DNA of 30,506 nucleotides from AP-15 sp036008325 (GCA_036008325.1 DASYNW010000040.1:1-30506), one strand, 5' to 3'; numbered from the stretch's first letter, positions 7,813 to 16,267 are shown. Program-made: numbers and translations. Notes: generated from the sequence alone by a model not told the origin.

Positions 7813-7910
7813 ATGAGCCGGACACCCGAGCTAACGACTGGCAGCGGGATTTATGGTCGGTCCCGACAACGAGATGATAGTCAGGGCCCGCGGCAACGGC
7901 CTGCGCCCGG

Positions 7911-8669
7911 CTATTGCACCGTCATCTCGCCCAGATAGGCTTCGCGGATCATCGGGTTTTGGCGCAATTCGCCGGCCGGGCCGCTCAGCACCACTTGCCC
8001 CGTTTGCAGGACATAGGCGCGGTTGGCGATCTGCAGCGCCATGTTGGCGTTCTGCTCGACCATGAAGATCGTGGTGCCCTGCCGATTGATCTCGCCGATG
8101 ATGTCGAAGACCTGCTCGACAAAGGCGGGCGACAGGCCCATCGACGGCTCGTCCATGCATAAAAGCTTGGGCCGCGCCATCAACGCCCGGCCGATCGCGA
8201 CCATCTGCTGCTCGCCGCCGGAGAGGGTCCCGGCGATCTGATAGAGCCGCTCCTCGACCCGCGGGAAGAGGGTGAAGACGCGGGCGAGGTCCTGGTTGAA
8301 TTCGGGTCCGCGGCGGCGGGTATAGGCGCCCATCTCCAGGTTCTCGTAGACCGTCATGCGCGGAAACAACCGGCGCGCCTCCAACACCGGGGCGATGCCG
8401 CGGCGCACCCGCTCGGCGGTGCTGACATTGCTCAAGGATTGCGCCTCGAACAGGATCTCGCCGCGGGTCGGCGACACGGTTCCCATGATCGCCTTCATCG
8501 TCGTCGACTTGCCCGAGGCGTTGCCGCCGAGGAGGCAGACGATCTCGCCGGCCTCGATCCGGTAATCGACCGATTTCAAAACGTGAAGATCGCCGTAATG
8601 GGTATCGACCGCCTTGAATTCGAGCATCGGGGGTTCGCGCCCCGGAAGTTCGTCAATCGGCGCGCTCAT
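7911..8669 (-). CDS. livF: Liv-type ABC transporter ATP-binding protein LivF
   Basis: A 252-residue ATPase of the branched-chain amino acid/hydrophobic amino acid transporter family. Walker A is GGNASGKST (48-56), Q-loop region VLEARRLFPRMTVYENL, signature LSGGEQQ (149-155), Walker B LLCMDEPSMGLSP (169-181), and MVEQNA in the H-loop position, as usual for LivF. It would power import together with the LivM-LivG fusion and LivH encoded upstream on this strand. Its ATG overlaps the stop of the preceding fusion gene (ATGA), which supports the start, although no clear ribosome site is seen; an internal ATG at residue 15 is the alternative. It is the last gene of the first Liv operon. Confidence 0.92.
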   Translation of the reverse strand: MSAPIDELPGREPPMLEFKAVDTHYGDLHVLKSVDYRIEAGEIVCLLGGNASGKSTTMKAIMGTVSPTRGEILFEAQSLSNVSTAERVRRGIAPVLEARRLFPRMTVYENLEMGAYTRRRGPEFNQDLARVFTLFPRVEERLYQIAGTLSGGEQQMVAIGRALMARPKLLCMDEPSMGLSPAFVEQVFDIIGEINRQGTTIFMVEQNANMALQIANRAYVLQTGQVVLSGPAGELRQNPMIREAYLGEMTVQ

Positions 8670-10789
8670 GCGGCGACCGCGCTGCGGCCGAGATAGGCGC
8701 GGATCACTTCCTCGTCTTGGCGCACCGCATCGGGCGCGCCCTCGGCGATCTTTTCGCCGTGATCGAGCACGATCACCTGGTCGGCGAGGCTGACCACGAC
8801 ATCGAGCTTGTGCTCGATCAACAGGATGGCCAGCCCGTGCTGATGCAGGCTCTTGATCTGTTCGGCGAGCTCGATGGTTTCGGCCGGGTTCATCCCCGCG
8901 GTCGGCTCGTCGAGCAGCAACAGCTTCGGCTGCGAGGCGAGTGCCCTGGCGATCTCGGTCCGCCGACGGTTGGCATAGGACAGGCTCGACGCGAGATGCC
9001 CGGCGCGCGGCAGAAGCCGGTTGCCGAACAGCGCCAGGATCGCGGCGGCCTGCTCGCGCGCGGCTTCCTCCTCGCGGCGGGTGCGCGGCAGCCGCAGCAA
9101 TGCGCCGACGGCACCGGTGCCGAGGCGGGCATGCATGCCGATCATGACGTTTTCGAGGACGGTCAGGTTCGGGAACAGGCGGATGTTCTGAAAGGTGCGG
9201 GCGATGCCGCGGTCGAGCACCTGATGCGGCCGCCGCCCGCCGATCTCTTTGCCAGCGAAGCGGATCGTCCCGCCATCGGGGGTAATCAGGCCGGTGACCG
9301 CGTTGAACAAGGTCGATTTGCCCGAGCCGTTCGGCCCGATCACGGCCACGACCGAATGCGCCGGGACCGTGAGCTCGACCGAGCGCAGGGCGACGAGGCC
9401 GCCGAACCGCACGGTCAGCCCGGACACTTCGAGCAGCGGGCCGCTCGCGGCGCGCTCGACCGCGCCCAAGCCCGGCAGCCGGTCGAACCCGCCGCGTCCG
9501 ACTTGGGCCGCCTGCTCGGCCAGGGTCAGCGCCTGCACCGGCCGCGACGCCGGGATCAGGCCCTGGCGGCGATAGAGCATCATGAAGACGAGGATCAGCC
9601 CGAAGATCAGCTCGATCGAGGACGCGAGCTCGACATGCCGCAGCCAGCCGACGTGCATCAGCCGGCCGAGCGCCTGCAGCCAGCCCGAGAGATCCTCGAG
9701 CACCCAGGATTGCAGGATCTGGAGGATCAGCGCGCCGACCACCACGCCCCATACGCTGCCGATGCCGCCGAAAACGACCATGACCAGGATCATGACCGAC
9801 ACCGGAAACATGAACATGTCCGGGGTCGCGGTCTGCAATTTGGCGATGTAGAGGGTGCCGGTGGCGCCGGCAAAGGCGGCGCCGGTGGCAAAGGCCAAGA
9901 GCTTCAGTCGAACCAGGTTCACCCCCATCGCCGCGGCGGCGACCTCGTCCTCGCGGATCGCCATCCACGCCCGGCCGATCCGCGAATCCTTGAGCCTGAG
10001 GCTGGTCACGATCAACAGCGCCACCAGCGCCACCCCGACATAATAATAGGGAGTGGCGCCGACCCCGAAACGGAAGCCGAAGAATTGCGGCGGGGCGACC
10101 CCGTTCAAACCCATCGCACCGTTGGTCAAGGACGGCCAATTGCGCACGACGATCGGCACGATCTCGCCAAAGCCCAAGGTGACGATCGCCAGATAGTCGC
10201 CTTTGAGGCGCAGGGTCGGGGCGCCGAACAACACCCCGCAAAACGCGGCGAGCGCCGCCGATCCCGGCAGCATCAACCAGAACGACACCTGAAAATGGAC
10301 CAGATCGCCGGCCGTCGTATGGTTGCGGGCGACCAGGCCCAGCCACTGGAACGGCTCCCAGAAGCTCGACCATTCCGGCTGCAGCTGGAAGGAGCTGAGG
10401 ATGCCGTAGGCATAGGCGCCGATGGCAAAGAACGCGGCATAGCCAAGGTCGAGCAGCCCGGCAAAGCCGACGACGATGTTGAGCCCCAATGCCAGCGCCG
10501 CGAAGGCCAGCGCATTGGCCATCGAATCGACGTCGGCGTCGTTGCGGTGCACCAGCGGAAAGAGCAGCGCCGCGGCGGTCGCCAGCATGATCGCGAGGCG
10601 CGCCCGATGGCGCGGCGCGATGCGGCCGACGAATGGCAGCGGCAGCGCCGGCGCCCGCGCGCGAACGCCGCGGTGCGCCGATGCGCTATCGCTCGGTGCT
10701 TGCCCCCATCCTCCCGCCGATGCGGGTTCCTCGCTCTCCGGTGGCCACGGGGGAGGGGTGGGGTGGGGGCCGGCTTGCGTCGTCTTCAC
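8666..10789 (-). CDS. LivM permease-LivG ATPase fusion protein
   Basis: One 707-residue reading frame joins two usually separate subunits. Residues about 65-410 form a LivM permease with eight or so membrane segments and the LivM hallmark LGLNIVVGFAGLLDLGYAAF (101-120), plus the coupling-loop region AWMAIREDEVAAAAMGV (274-290). A linker of about 40 residues follows. Residues 452-707 are a LivG ATPase: Walker A GPNGSGKST (485-493), signature-region LSYANRRRTEIA (603-614), Walker B LLLLDEPTAGMNP (623-635), His660. The signature lacks the usual second glycine. The GTG start lies six bases after the livH stop. The first 40 or so residues are proline-rich, unlike a LivM N-terminus, and are encoded by a repeat-like segment (see 10694-10771); translation might begin further in, for example at Met68. 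Confidence 0.9.
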   Translation of the reverse strand: MKTTQAGPHPTPPPWPPESEEPASAGGWGQAPSDSASAHRGVRARAPALPLPFVGRIAPRHRARLAIMLATAAALLFPLVHRNDADVDSMANALAFAALALGLNIVVGFAGLLDLGYAAFFAIGAYAYGILSSFQLQPEWSSFWEPFQWLGLVARNHTTAGDLVHFQVSFWLMLPGSAALAAFCGVLFGAPTLRLKGDYLAIVTLGFGEIVPIVVRNWPSLTNGAMGLNGVAPPQFFGFRFGVGATPYYYVGVALVALLIVTSLRLKDSRIGRAWMAIREDEVAAAAMGVNLVRLKLLAFATGAAFAGATGTLYIAKLQTATPDMFMFPVSVMILVMVVFGGIGSVWGVVVGALILQILQSWVLEDLSGWLQALGRLMHVGWLRHVELASSIELIFGLILVFMMLYRRQGLIPASRPVQALTLAEQAAQVGRGGFDRLPGLGAVERAASGPLLEVSGLTVRFGGLVALRSVELTVPAHSVVAVIGPNGSGKSTLFNAVTGLITPDGGTIRFAGKEIGGRRPHQVLDRGIARTFQNIRLFPNLTVLENVMIGMHARLGTGAVGALLRLPRTRREEEAAREQAAAILALFGNRLLPRAGHLASSLSYANRRRTEIARALASQPKLLLLDEPTAGMNPAETIELAEQIKSLHQHGLAILLIEHKLDVVVSLADQVIVLDHGEKIAEGAPDAVRQDEEVIRAYLGRSAVAA
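10694..10771. repeat. GC-rich imperfect dyad that encodes the fusion protein's N-terminal extension
   Basis: On the plus strand this segment starts with CCCCCATCCTCCC and ends with GGGGGAGGGGTGGGG, roughly complementary arms around a centre of about 35 nt. On the minus strand it is read in frame as a proline/glutamate/glycine-rich peptide (residues 7-32 of the LivM-LivG protein). Comparable sequences with CCCCTCCCCC cores are intergenic repeats in many Proteobacteria. That this is a mobile or dispersed repeat is inferred from its look; only one copy is in the window. Confidence 0.45.
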
Positions 10790-10795
10790 CAGCGC

Positions 10796-11725
10796 TCAGG
10801 ATTTATTGGGCGCGGCCCGGCCGAACAGGCCATTCGGCGCGAACACCAGAACCAGGATCAGGATCGAAAAGATGATCACGTCGGTCCAGCGCACCGCGAT
10901 CAGCTGCCCGCCCAGGCTCTCGATCAACCCGATCAGGATGCCGCCGACCATCGCCCCGCCGACATTGCCGATGCCGCCCAGGACGGCGGCGGTAAAGGCC
11001 CGCAGCCCGGCGGTGTAGCCGATGATGAAGCTGGTAAAGTTGTAATAGAGGCCGAAGATCAACGCCGCGGCGCCAGCCAAGGCCGAACCGAGGAAAAACG
11101 CGGTCAGTATCACCCGGTCGACCTCGACTCCCATCATCCGCGCCGCTTCGGCGTCCTGCGCGGTCGCCCGCATCGCCTTGCCGAGGCGAGTGCGGCTGAC
11201 GAACAGGTGGAGCCCCACCATCAGGATGGCGGTGACCCCCCAGATCAGCACCTCGCGCAATTCGAGCGTCACCTGGCCGAACTGCCAGCGGACCACCGGC
11301 ATCGGATTCGGGTAATTCTGCGACTCGGCGCCGACAGTCAGCAGGATCACATTGAACAGAATGTAGGAGACGCCGATCGTCGTGATCATCGCCGCCGGGC
11401 CGCGCACCCCGCGCAACGGCCGCAAGGAGATGCGCTCGATCGCCACCCCGAGCCCGCCTGCCGCCAGCATCGTCACCGCGAAGGCAAAGGCGAGCGCCCC
11501 GGCCAGCGCGAAGCCGGTCAGCACATGGCTCTGGCCCGAGATCCCGAGCAGTTCGAGCGCCCACATGCCGATAAACGAGCTGACCATGAACACGTTGAAA
11601 TGGGCAAAATTGATCAGCTCGAGAATGCCGTAGACCAGGGTGAAGCCGAGCGCCAGCAGGGAATACATCGCGCCCAGGCTCAACCCGTTGATCACCTGCT
11701 GCAGCAGCACCCCGGTCTCGGTCAT
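10796..11725 (-). CDS. livH: Liv-type ABC transporter permease LivH
   Basis: A 309-residue inner-membrane permease with about eight hydrophobic segments. The family hallmarks are the N-terminal NGLSLGAMYSLLALGFTLVYG (14-34) followed by INFAHFNVFMV, and later ATAQDAEAARMMGV in the cytoplasmic coupling loop and AVLGGIGNVGGAMVGG near the C-terminus. It forms the transmembrane pore with the LivM half of the next gene. The ATG is 20 nt after the stop of the binding-protein gene; no strong ribosome site is seen. The next gene begins six bases after its stop, so the operon is tightly packed. Confidence 0.92.
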   Translation of the reverse strand: MTETGVLLQQVINGLSLGAMYSLLALGFTLVYGILELINFAHFNVFMVSSFIGMWALELLGISGQSHVLTGFALAGALAFAFAVTMLAAGGLGVAIERISLRPLRGVRGPAAMITTIGVSYILFNVILLTVGAESQNYPNPMPVVRWQFGQVTLELREVLIWGVTAILMVGLHLFVSRTRLGKAMRATAQDAEAARMMGVEVDRVILTAFFLGSALAGAAALIFGLYYNFTSFIIGYTAGLRAFTAAVLGGIGNVGGAMVGGILIGLIESLGGQLIAVRWTDVIIFSILILVLVFAPNGLFGRAAPNKS

Positions 11726-11745
11726 GGCGCCAACCGGCCGCGGGC

Positions 11746-12990
11746 TTACGAGCTCGCCGGCGCCACCCCCATATACTTATATTGATGCAGCACGTCGTCG
11801 AGCGGATACTTGTCGTTTCGGGTGATCTGAAAGACGCTGACGATCCGGTTTTCGATATCGCCATTGGCGTCGAAGCTGACCGTGCCTTGCAATGTCTTGA
11901 CGTGCGAGCTTTGGATGGCGTCGCGCACCGCGCCGCGGGTCACGTCCTTGCCCGAAGCGGCGACGCTTTGGATCGCGGCGAGGATCACCAGGGCCGCATC
12001 GTAGGCGGTGATTGAATAGTTGTCGGGCTGCTTGCCGTATTTCTTGGCGAACTGCTCGATAAACGGCGCCGCGTCGGGATTTTCGAGCACATTCGGCGCG
12101 GCGATGGTGGCGTACCAGCCCTGCGCCGCGGGGAAGCCGGCGCCGGTCAGGATCTCGGCCCCATAGACGCCGTCGCCGCCGGACTTGATGATTGTGGGCA
12201 CGATGTCGTAGGACTGCTTGACCAGCTTGACTCCGGCCTGGCCGACGCCGCCATAGTAAAGCGCGTCGGGGCTGAGAGATTTCATCTTGGTCAGGGTGGT
12301 GGTGTAGTCGGCCTCCTTGGGATCGAGCCGGTCGCGGCCGAGCACATTGATCCCGCGCTTTTTCGCCTGCGCCTGGAACGCGTCGGCGAGACCCACGCCA
12401 TAGGCGCCGCTGTCGTCGAGCACATAGACCGATTTCACCTTCAGGGTGTCGGCGAAATAGTTCGCCATGTTCGGCCCCTGAAAGGCGTCGGTGGTCACCG
12501 TGCGAAAATAGATCGCCTTGCCTCCCGGCATGTACTGCGCGGCGAATTTCGGGTCGGTGATGTCGGGGTTGGTCGAGCTCGGGGTTATCGTCGCCAGATC
12601 GCCCTGGCTCAGGATCGGCGCCATCGCCTTGCCCGAGCCGCTCATCTGCGGCCCGATCGCGGCCACCACCGCATCGTCCGACACCATCTTGCGCGCGTTG
12701 GTCGCCGCCTGCGCCGGGTCGTACTGCCCGGCGGTCGCGGTGCCGTCGTCGAGCTGCATGACATCGAGCTTGTAGCCGGCGATGCCGCCCTTGGCGTTGG
12801 CGTTGTCGATCGCCAGCATCGCGCCGTCCTTGATCAGCTCGGCGTCATGCGCGTCAGCCCCGGTAAAGGGCAGATTGATGCCGATTTTGACGGTCTTGTC
12901 GGCGGCCAAGCCCAACCGCGACCGCAGGCCAAGGGTGCCGACGAGCGCGGTGGTCGACAAGCTGATCAGCAGAAGGCGGCGCGACAGCAT
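11746..12990 (-). CDS. Periplasmic substrate-binding protein of the first Liv transporter
   Basis: A 414-residue type I periplasmic binding protein (Leu/Ile/Val-binding-like). A Sec or Tat-like signal peptide (MLSRRLLLISLSTTALVG, cleavage near residue 29) precedes the mature start KTVKIGINLPFTGADAHDAE. Further family features are NAKGGIAGYKLDV, VAAIGPQMSGSGKAMAPI, TPSSTNPDITDP and VLDDSGAYGVGLADAF. It probably delivers an amino acid, small amide or aromatic acid to the LivH/LivM-G/F complex; the ligand cannot be told from sequence. The start is fixed by a GGGGAGGT box five bases before the ATG, in preference to an upstream in-frame ATG at 13089. It is the first gene of the operon. Confidence 0.92.
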   Translation of the reverse strand: MLSRRLLLISLSTTALVGTLGLRSRLGLAADKTVKIGINLPFTGADAHDAELIKDGAMLAIDNANAKGGIAGYKLDVMQLDDGTATAGQYDPAQAATNARKMVSDDAVVAAIGPQMSGSGKAMAPILSQGDLATITPSSTNPDITDPKFAAQYMPGGKAIYFRTVTTDAFQGPNMANYFADTLKVKSVYVLDDSGAYGVGLADAFQAQAKKRGINVLGRDRLDPKEADYTTTLTKMKSLSPDALYYGGVGQAGVKLVKQSYDIVPTIIKSGGDGVYGAEILTGAGFPAAQGWYATIAAPNVLENPDAAPFIEQFAKKYGKQPDNYSITAYDAALVILAAIQSVAASGKDVTRGAVRDAIQSSHVKTLQGTVSFDANGDIENRIVSVFQITRNDKYPLDDVLHQYKYMGVAPASS

Positions 12991-13030
12991 GGTGGACCTC
13001 CCCGGTTTCGAGTCTTCTACGATTGCCCCA

Positions 13031-13066
13031 GCAAATGTCGTGCCGAGGGCAAATGTCGTGCCGAGA
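13031..13066. repeat. 18-bp tandem duplication in the Liv operon leader
   Basis: GCAAATGTCGTGCCGAGG at 13031-13048 is repeated at 13049-13066 with a single difference in the last base. It lies 40 nt upstream of the binding-protein start, in the untranslated leader or promoter of the operon. A duplicated regulator-binding site or a simple slippage duplication are both possible. Confidence 0.7.
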
Positions 13067-13207
13067 CCCGGCGCGACGATCAAGATCACAGATTACCCGA
13101 TCTTGCGCCGCTTCGGCCATCCCGCTTTGCGACAGCCCCACCGTCCGCGGATTTGCCGACGGTAGAATTCGCTCCGGTCTTCTCGCGATCCTCCGTCAGC
13201 CGGTCAG

Positions 13208-13226
13208 TTCCGGCGCAGCGCCGGAA
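13208..13226 (-). terminator. Possible terminator hairpin after the YcjF-like gene
   Basis: TTCCGGCGC-A-GCGCCGGAA is a perfect nine-base inverted repeat five bases beyond the stop codon of the minus-strand gene. There is no following T-run, so intrinsic termination is uncertain; it may mark the boundary between that gene and the Liv operon. Confidence 0.4.
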
Positions 13227-13231
13227 GCGGA

Positions 13232-14221
13232 TCACCCGGTCCGGTCGGCGGTCCGGTCGGCGCGCGGCTTGAGCAGGCCGGAGATCAGTGTGCTGAGCGA
13301 GGGCGCCTCGCCGCTGCGGAAGGCGACCGGGCGGCACAACGCCATCGTGATCAGGCCAAGGCGCGCCATTTTCTGCCCGGCATAGGCGCTCTCGGCGGCG
13401 TTGGCGCTGATCCGTTCGAGGACGGCGCCACCCAATTGCTGGACCAGCACCCCGCCGACGACATCGACCGCGCCGACCAGCCCGGCGCCGCCGATGAGCT
13501 GACGGAGCAGGTAAACCGTGCCCGCAAGCCCCGGCCGCTGACCATAGATCTCGGCAATCTCGCGAACCAGTCGCATGGCACGCACGGCAAAGAACAGGGT
13601 ATCGGTCAGCACCGTCGGACTGACGGCATTGATCAAAAAGGCCTGAGACGCAGCCCGGCGAATGGCCCCCTGGGCCAGGCGGTCGGCCGGAGCCAGCACG
13701 AATCGGGCGAACAGCTCGAGCGCATCGCCGCCGCTGTGGTGTGGCTCGAGCCCGGCGCGATAGCTCGCGACCGGTCCGGCCAGCAACGGGTCGCGCGCCA
13801 GGATCGCCGCCGCCGTGTCGAGCTCGCGCTTCAGCTCGCCGGCCAGAGCCGACGGGATCAGCCGGCGCAGATCCTCGGCCGAGCGCAGGCGCATCAGCCC
13901 GCGCAGCTCGCAACCGAGCCAATAGAGCGCGCCGCCCGCGCCGGCCGCGACTGCCGCCGCGGCGACCGCCCCGAGCGCCGGGCCGCGGGCAAAGGCGCCG
14001 CCGATGAACTCGACGAGGTCGATCGCGGCGACGCCGAGCGCGAGAAGGCCGACCCCACCCGCGGCGACGGCGACGGGCGACGGAAACCGGCGGCGCGCGG
14101 CGGGCGGCGCGAGCATCGGTTCCGGTTCCGGCGGCAGCGAAAGCTCGAGGCGGCCGGTCACCTCGGTTTCGAGGATGCGCGGCCGCAGCCGCTCGGTCCT
14201 CAGCTCGGTTTCGCTGGTCAT
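13232..14221 (-). CDS. YcjF/DUF697 family inner-membrane protein
   Basis: A 329-residue protein resembling the YcjF (UPF0283, TIGR01620) family. A charged, proline-rich N-terminus (1-45) is followed by two membrane segments at about 49-72 and 80-104, then a soluble region with ELRGLMRLRSAEDLRRLI and the C-terminal DUF697-type helical region (about 190-310) with INAVSPTVLTDTLFFAVRAMRLVREIAEIYG. Function is unknown; in many proteobacteria it sits behind the GTPase-like ycjX, which is not adjacent here. The ATG has AGAGGA nine bases upstream. A 12-bp tandem repeat (13238-13261) at the very 3' end encodes a duplicated ADRT, suggesting a recently altered C-terminus. Confidence 0.75.
   Translation of the reverse strand: MTSETELRTERLRPRILETEVTGRLELSLPPEPEPMLAPPAARRRFPSPVAVAAGGVGLLALGVAAIDLVEFIGGAFARGPALGAVAAAAVAAGAGGALYWLGCELRGLMRLRSAEDLRRLIPSALAGELKRELDTAAAILARDPLLAGPVASYRAGLEPHHSGGDALELFARFVLAPADRLAQGAIRRAASQAFLINAVSPTVLTDTLFFAVRAMRLVREIAEIYGQRPGLAGTVYLLRQLIGGAGLVGAVDVVGGVLVQQLGGAVLERISANAAESAYAGQKMARLGLITMALCRPVAFRSGEAPSLSTLISGLLKPRADRTADRTG
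13238..13261. repeat. 12-bp tandem repeat in the 3' end of the YcjF-like gene
   Basis: GGTCCGGTCGGC occurs twice head to tail (13238-13249 and 13250-13261). It is in frame and adds a four-residue repeat to the protein's C-terminus, just before the stop. Confidence 0.8.
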
Positions 14222-14456
14222 GCGCGGAAATCCTCTGTCGGACCACGGTTGCCTAGGTGCCGCTGATGGCAACATGGGGCCGCGCGCCGGCTCACAGGCC
14301 GATTGCCTCGGCGCCAGTTCGAAATGATCGTCGACACGCTGTCGCCTTGGTGAGCTGTATCGCCGTTGCTGCCGGCCCATATCTTGGATCGGCCTCGCCC
14401 CGTTGCCAGGCGCGGAGTAAGGTGGGGAAGGGTGGCTCATGCGGGAGAGGATCGCA

Positions 14457-15659
14457 ATGCCCGACGCCAACACCGAAACGAGTGCGGCACCGCCGCGTTT
14501 CCAGGAGCTGCTGGCGCGCGCCGAGGCGCTGATCCCGGTCTTGCGCGAGCGCGCCGAGCGGGCCGAGGAGCTGCGCCGCCTGCCCGACGAAACCATCGCC
14601 GACCTGCATTCGAGCGGCCTCTTCCGGATGCTGCAGCCGGCCCGGGTCGGCGGCAGCGAATTGCCCTACCGCGCCCTGTTCGAGCTCTCGGCGGTGATCG
14701 GCCGCGGCTGCGGCTCGACCGCCTGGGTGCTGGCCAATCTTGCCGCCCATCACTGGATGCTCGGCATGTGGCATCCCGAGGCGCAGGACGAGATCTGGGG
14801 CGAATCGCCGGATAATCTGATCGGCTCGGCCCTGATCTTTCCACGCGGCCGGGCGCGGCGAGTGCCGGGCGGTTATCGGCTGACCGGCCGCTGGCCGTTT
14901 TCGAGCGGCATCGACGCCGCCCACTGGGCGATGATCGGCGCCTTTGTCATCGACGAGGAGACCGGGCAGAGCGAGCCGCGCGTCTTCCTGCTGCCGGCCA
15001 GCGACTACACAATCATCGACACCTGGCAGGTGATCGGGCTCAGCGCCACCGGCAGCAAGGATGTCGAGGTCTCCGACGTCTTCGTTCCGGCCTACCGCAC
15101 CTTAGCCGCCGAGCGGATGACGGGCGGCCCCAATCGGGGCAGCGGCGTCAACCCCGGGACACTCTATCAACTGCCGGCGATCAGCCTCTTTGGTTTTGCC
15201 ATCGCTGGCGTGTCGCTCGGCATCGCCCGCAGCGCCATCCAGCACTTCGCCGAGACGACCCGGACCCGGCTCAGCGTCTATACCGGGAGGAATCTCGCCG
15301 ATTTCAGAAACTTGCAGGTCCATCTCGCCGAGGCGGCGGCATCGGCCGATGCGGCCGAGGCGATCGCATTGCGCGATTGCGACGAGGCGACGCGGATCAC
15401 CGAGGCCGGGGTGGTGCCGAGCCTCGAGCACAAGGCGCGCTATCGCCGCGACGGCGCTTTTGCCGCGACCTTGTGCACCCGCGCAGTCGATATTTTGTTC
15501 AGTGCGAGCGGCGGCAGCGCGATCTATGCGCAAAACCCGATCCAGCGCGCTTTCCGCGATGTCCATGCGGCCAACGCCCATTACACGCTGACCTGGGACG
15601 TGAATGGCGCGATCTATGGCCGGGTGGCGCTGGGGTTGCCGCCCGAAGTGTCGCTCTGA
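14457..15659 (+). CDS. Flavin-dependent monooxygenase, acyl-CoA dehydrogenase fold (group D oxygenase)
   Basis: A 400-residue protein with the acyl-CoA dehydrogenase fold but the character of two-component aromatic hydroxylases such as HsaA and the C2 oxygenase of 4-hydroxyphenylacetate hydroxylase. The N-terminal helical domain has LPDETIADLHSSGLFRMLQP (42-61) and RVGGSELPY; GCGSTAWVLANLAAHHWML (85-103) is typical of this group; WPFSSGIDAAHW is the middle domain; SGGSAIYAQNPIQRAFRDVHAA lies near the C-terminus. These enzymes use reduced flavin supplied by a separate reductase to hydroxylate an organic substrate. The reductase follows 20 nt downstream. Of two nearby ATGs, 14457 has GAGAGG six bases before it and is preferred over 14439. 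The substrate is unknown. Confidence 0.82.
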   Translation: MPDANTETSAAPPRFQELLARAEALIPVLRERAERAEELRRLPDETIADLHSSGLFRMLQPARVGGSELPYRALFELSAVIGRGCGSTAWVLANLAAHHWMLGMWHPEAQDEIWGESPDNLIGSALIFPRGRARRVPGGYRLTGRWPFSSGIDAAHWAMIGAFVIDEETGQSEPRVFLLPASDYTIIDTWQVIGLSATGSKDVEVSDVFVPAYRTLAAERMTGGPNRGSGVNPGTLYQLPAISLFGFAIAGVSLGIARSAIQHFAETTRTRLSVYTGRNLADFRNLQVHLAEAAASADAAEAIALRDCDEATRITEAGVVPSLEHKARYRRDGAFAATLCTRAVDILFSASGGSAIYAQNPIQRAFRDVHAANAHYTLTWDVNGAIYGRVALGLPPEVSL

Positions 15660-15679
15660 GCTTGAGCGGGGTATCGACC

Positions 15680-16267
15680 GTGCAGAACAAGAACCAGCAA
15701 TCCGCGACCGCTGAGCCCGCGAATGCCGCACCCGAGCACCCGGGCAGCCATGCCGCACCGGTCAAGGCGACCTCGGGCGAAGGCTTCGAATCGCGCGATT
15801 TCCGCAGCGCGCTCGGCGCCTTTGCCACCGGCGTCACGATCATCACCGCGCGCGGCAAGGATGGCGGGCTTTATGGGCTGACCGCCAATTCGTTCACCTC
15901 GGTGTCGTTGGCGCCGCCGCTCGTATTGTGGAGCGCCTCGCTCTACGCCCAGAGCCTGCCGGCGTTTCAGGAGGGCTCGCACTTCGTCGTCAATATACTG
16001 GCCCACGATCAAATCGAGCTTTCGAACAAGTTCGCCCGCAGCCACGAGAACAAGTTTGCCGAGATCGACCATATGATCCCGGAATGCGGCGCCCCGGTGC
16101 TGATCGGTGCCGCCGCTCATTTCGAATGCCGTAACGAATACCGGCATTACGGCGGCGATCACATCATCTTTATCGGCCACGTCGAGCGCTACGCCTACAC
16201 CGACAAGCCGACCTTGTTGTTCTGCCGCGGTAAATACATGCGTGGCGCGCCGCTGTTGCCGGGCTGA
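15680..16267 (+). CDS. Flavin reductase component of a two-component monooxygenase
   Basis: A 195-residue protein with a flavin-reductase-like FMN-binding split-barrel domain. After a disordered-looking N-terminal 35 residues come ALGAFATGVTIITA (44-57), the flavin-binding GLTANSFTSVSLAPPLVLW (66-84), and SHFVVNILAHDQIELSNKFA. The C-terminal GGDHIIFIGHVERY and LLFCRGKYM complete the family pattern. It should reduce FMN or FAD with NAD(P)H and hand it to the oxygenase encoded just upstream. No ATG is available in frame before the domain; the GTG at 15680, behind GAGCGGGG, is the likely start, with a TTG at 15662 as alternative. The pair forms a small operon. Confidence 0.82.
   Translation: MQNKNQQSATAEPANAAPEHPGSHAAPVKATSGEGFESRDFRSALGAFATGVTIITARGKDGGLYGLTANSFTSVSLAPPLVLWSASLYAQSLPAFQEGSHFVVNILAHDQIELSNKFARSHENKFAEIDHMIPECGAPVLIGAAAHFECRNEYRHYGGDHIIFIGHVERYAYTDKPTLLFCRGKYMRGAPLLPG

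Noticed and set aside
7911..10373. Very long minus-strand frame ending in LivF
   Set aside because: Only its last 252 codons are LivF. The upstream part is the wrong frame of the LivM-LivG gene; the ATG at 8669 is the real start.
8717..11785. Open frame of about 1020 codons on the plus strand
   Set aside because: It is antisense to the Liv operon, rich in Arg, Gln, His and Asp, with no recognisable domain. Long antisense frames are common in GC-rich DNA.
13031..13066. CRISPR-like repeat
   Set aside because: Only two copies, directly adjacent and without spacers.
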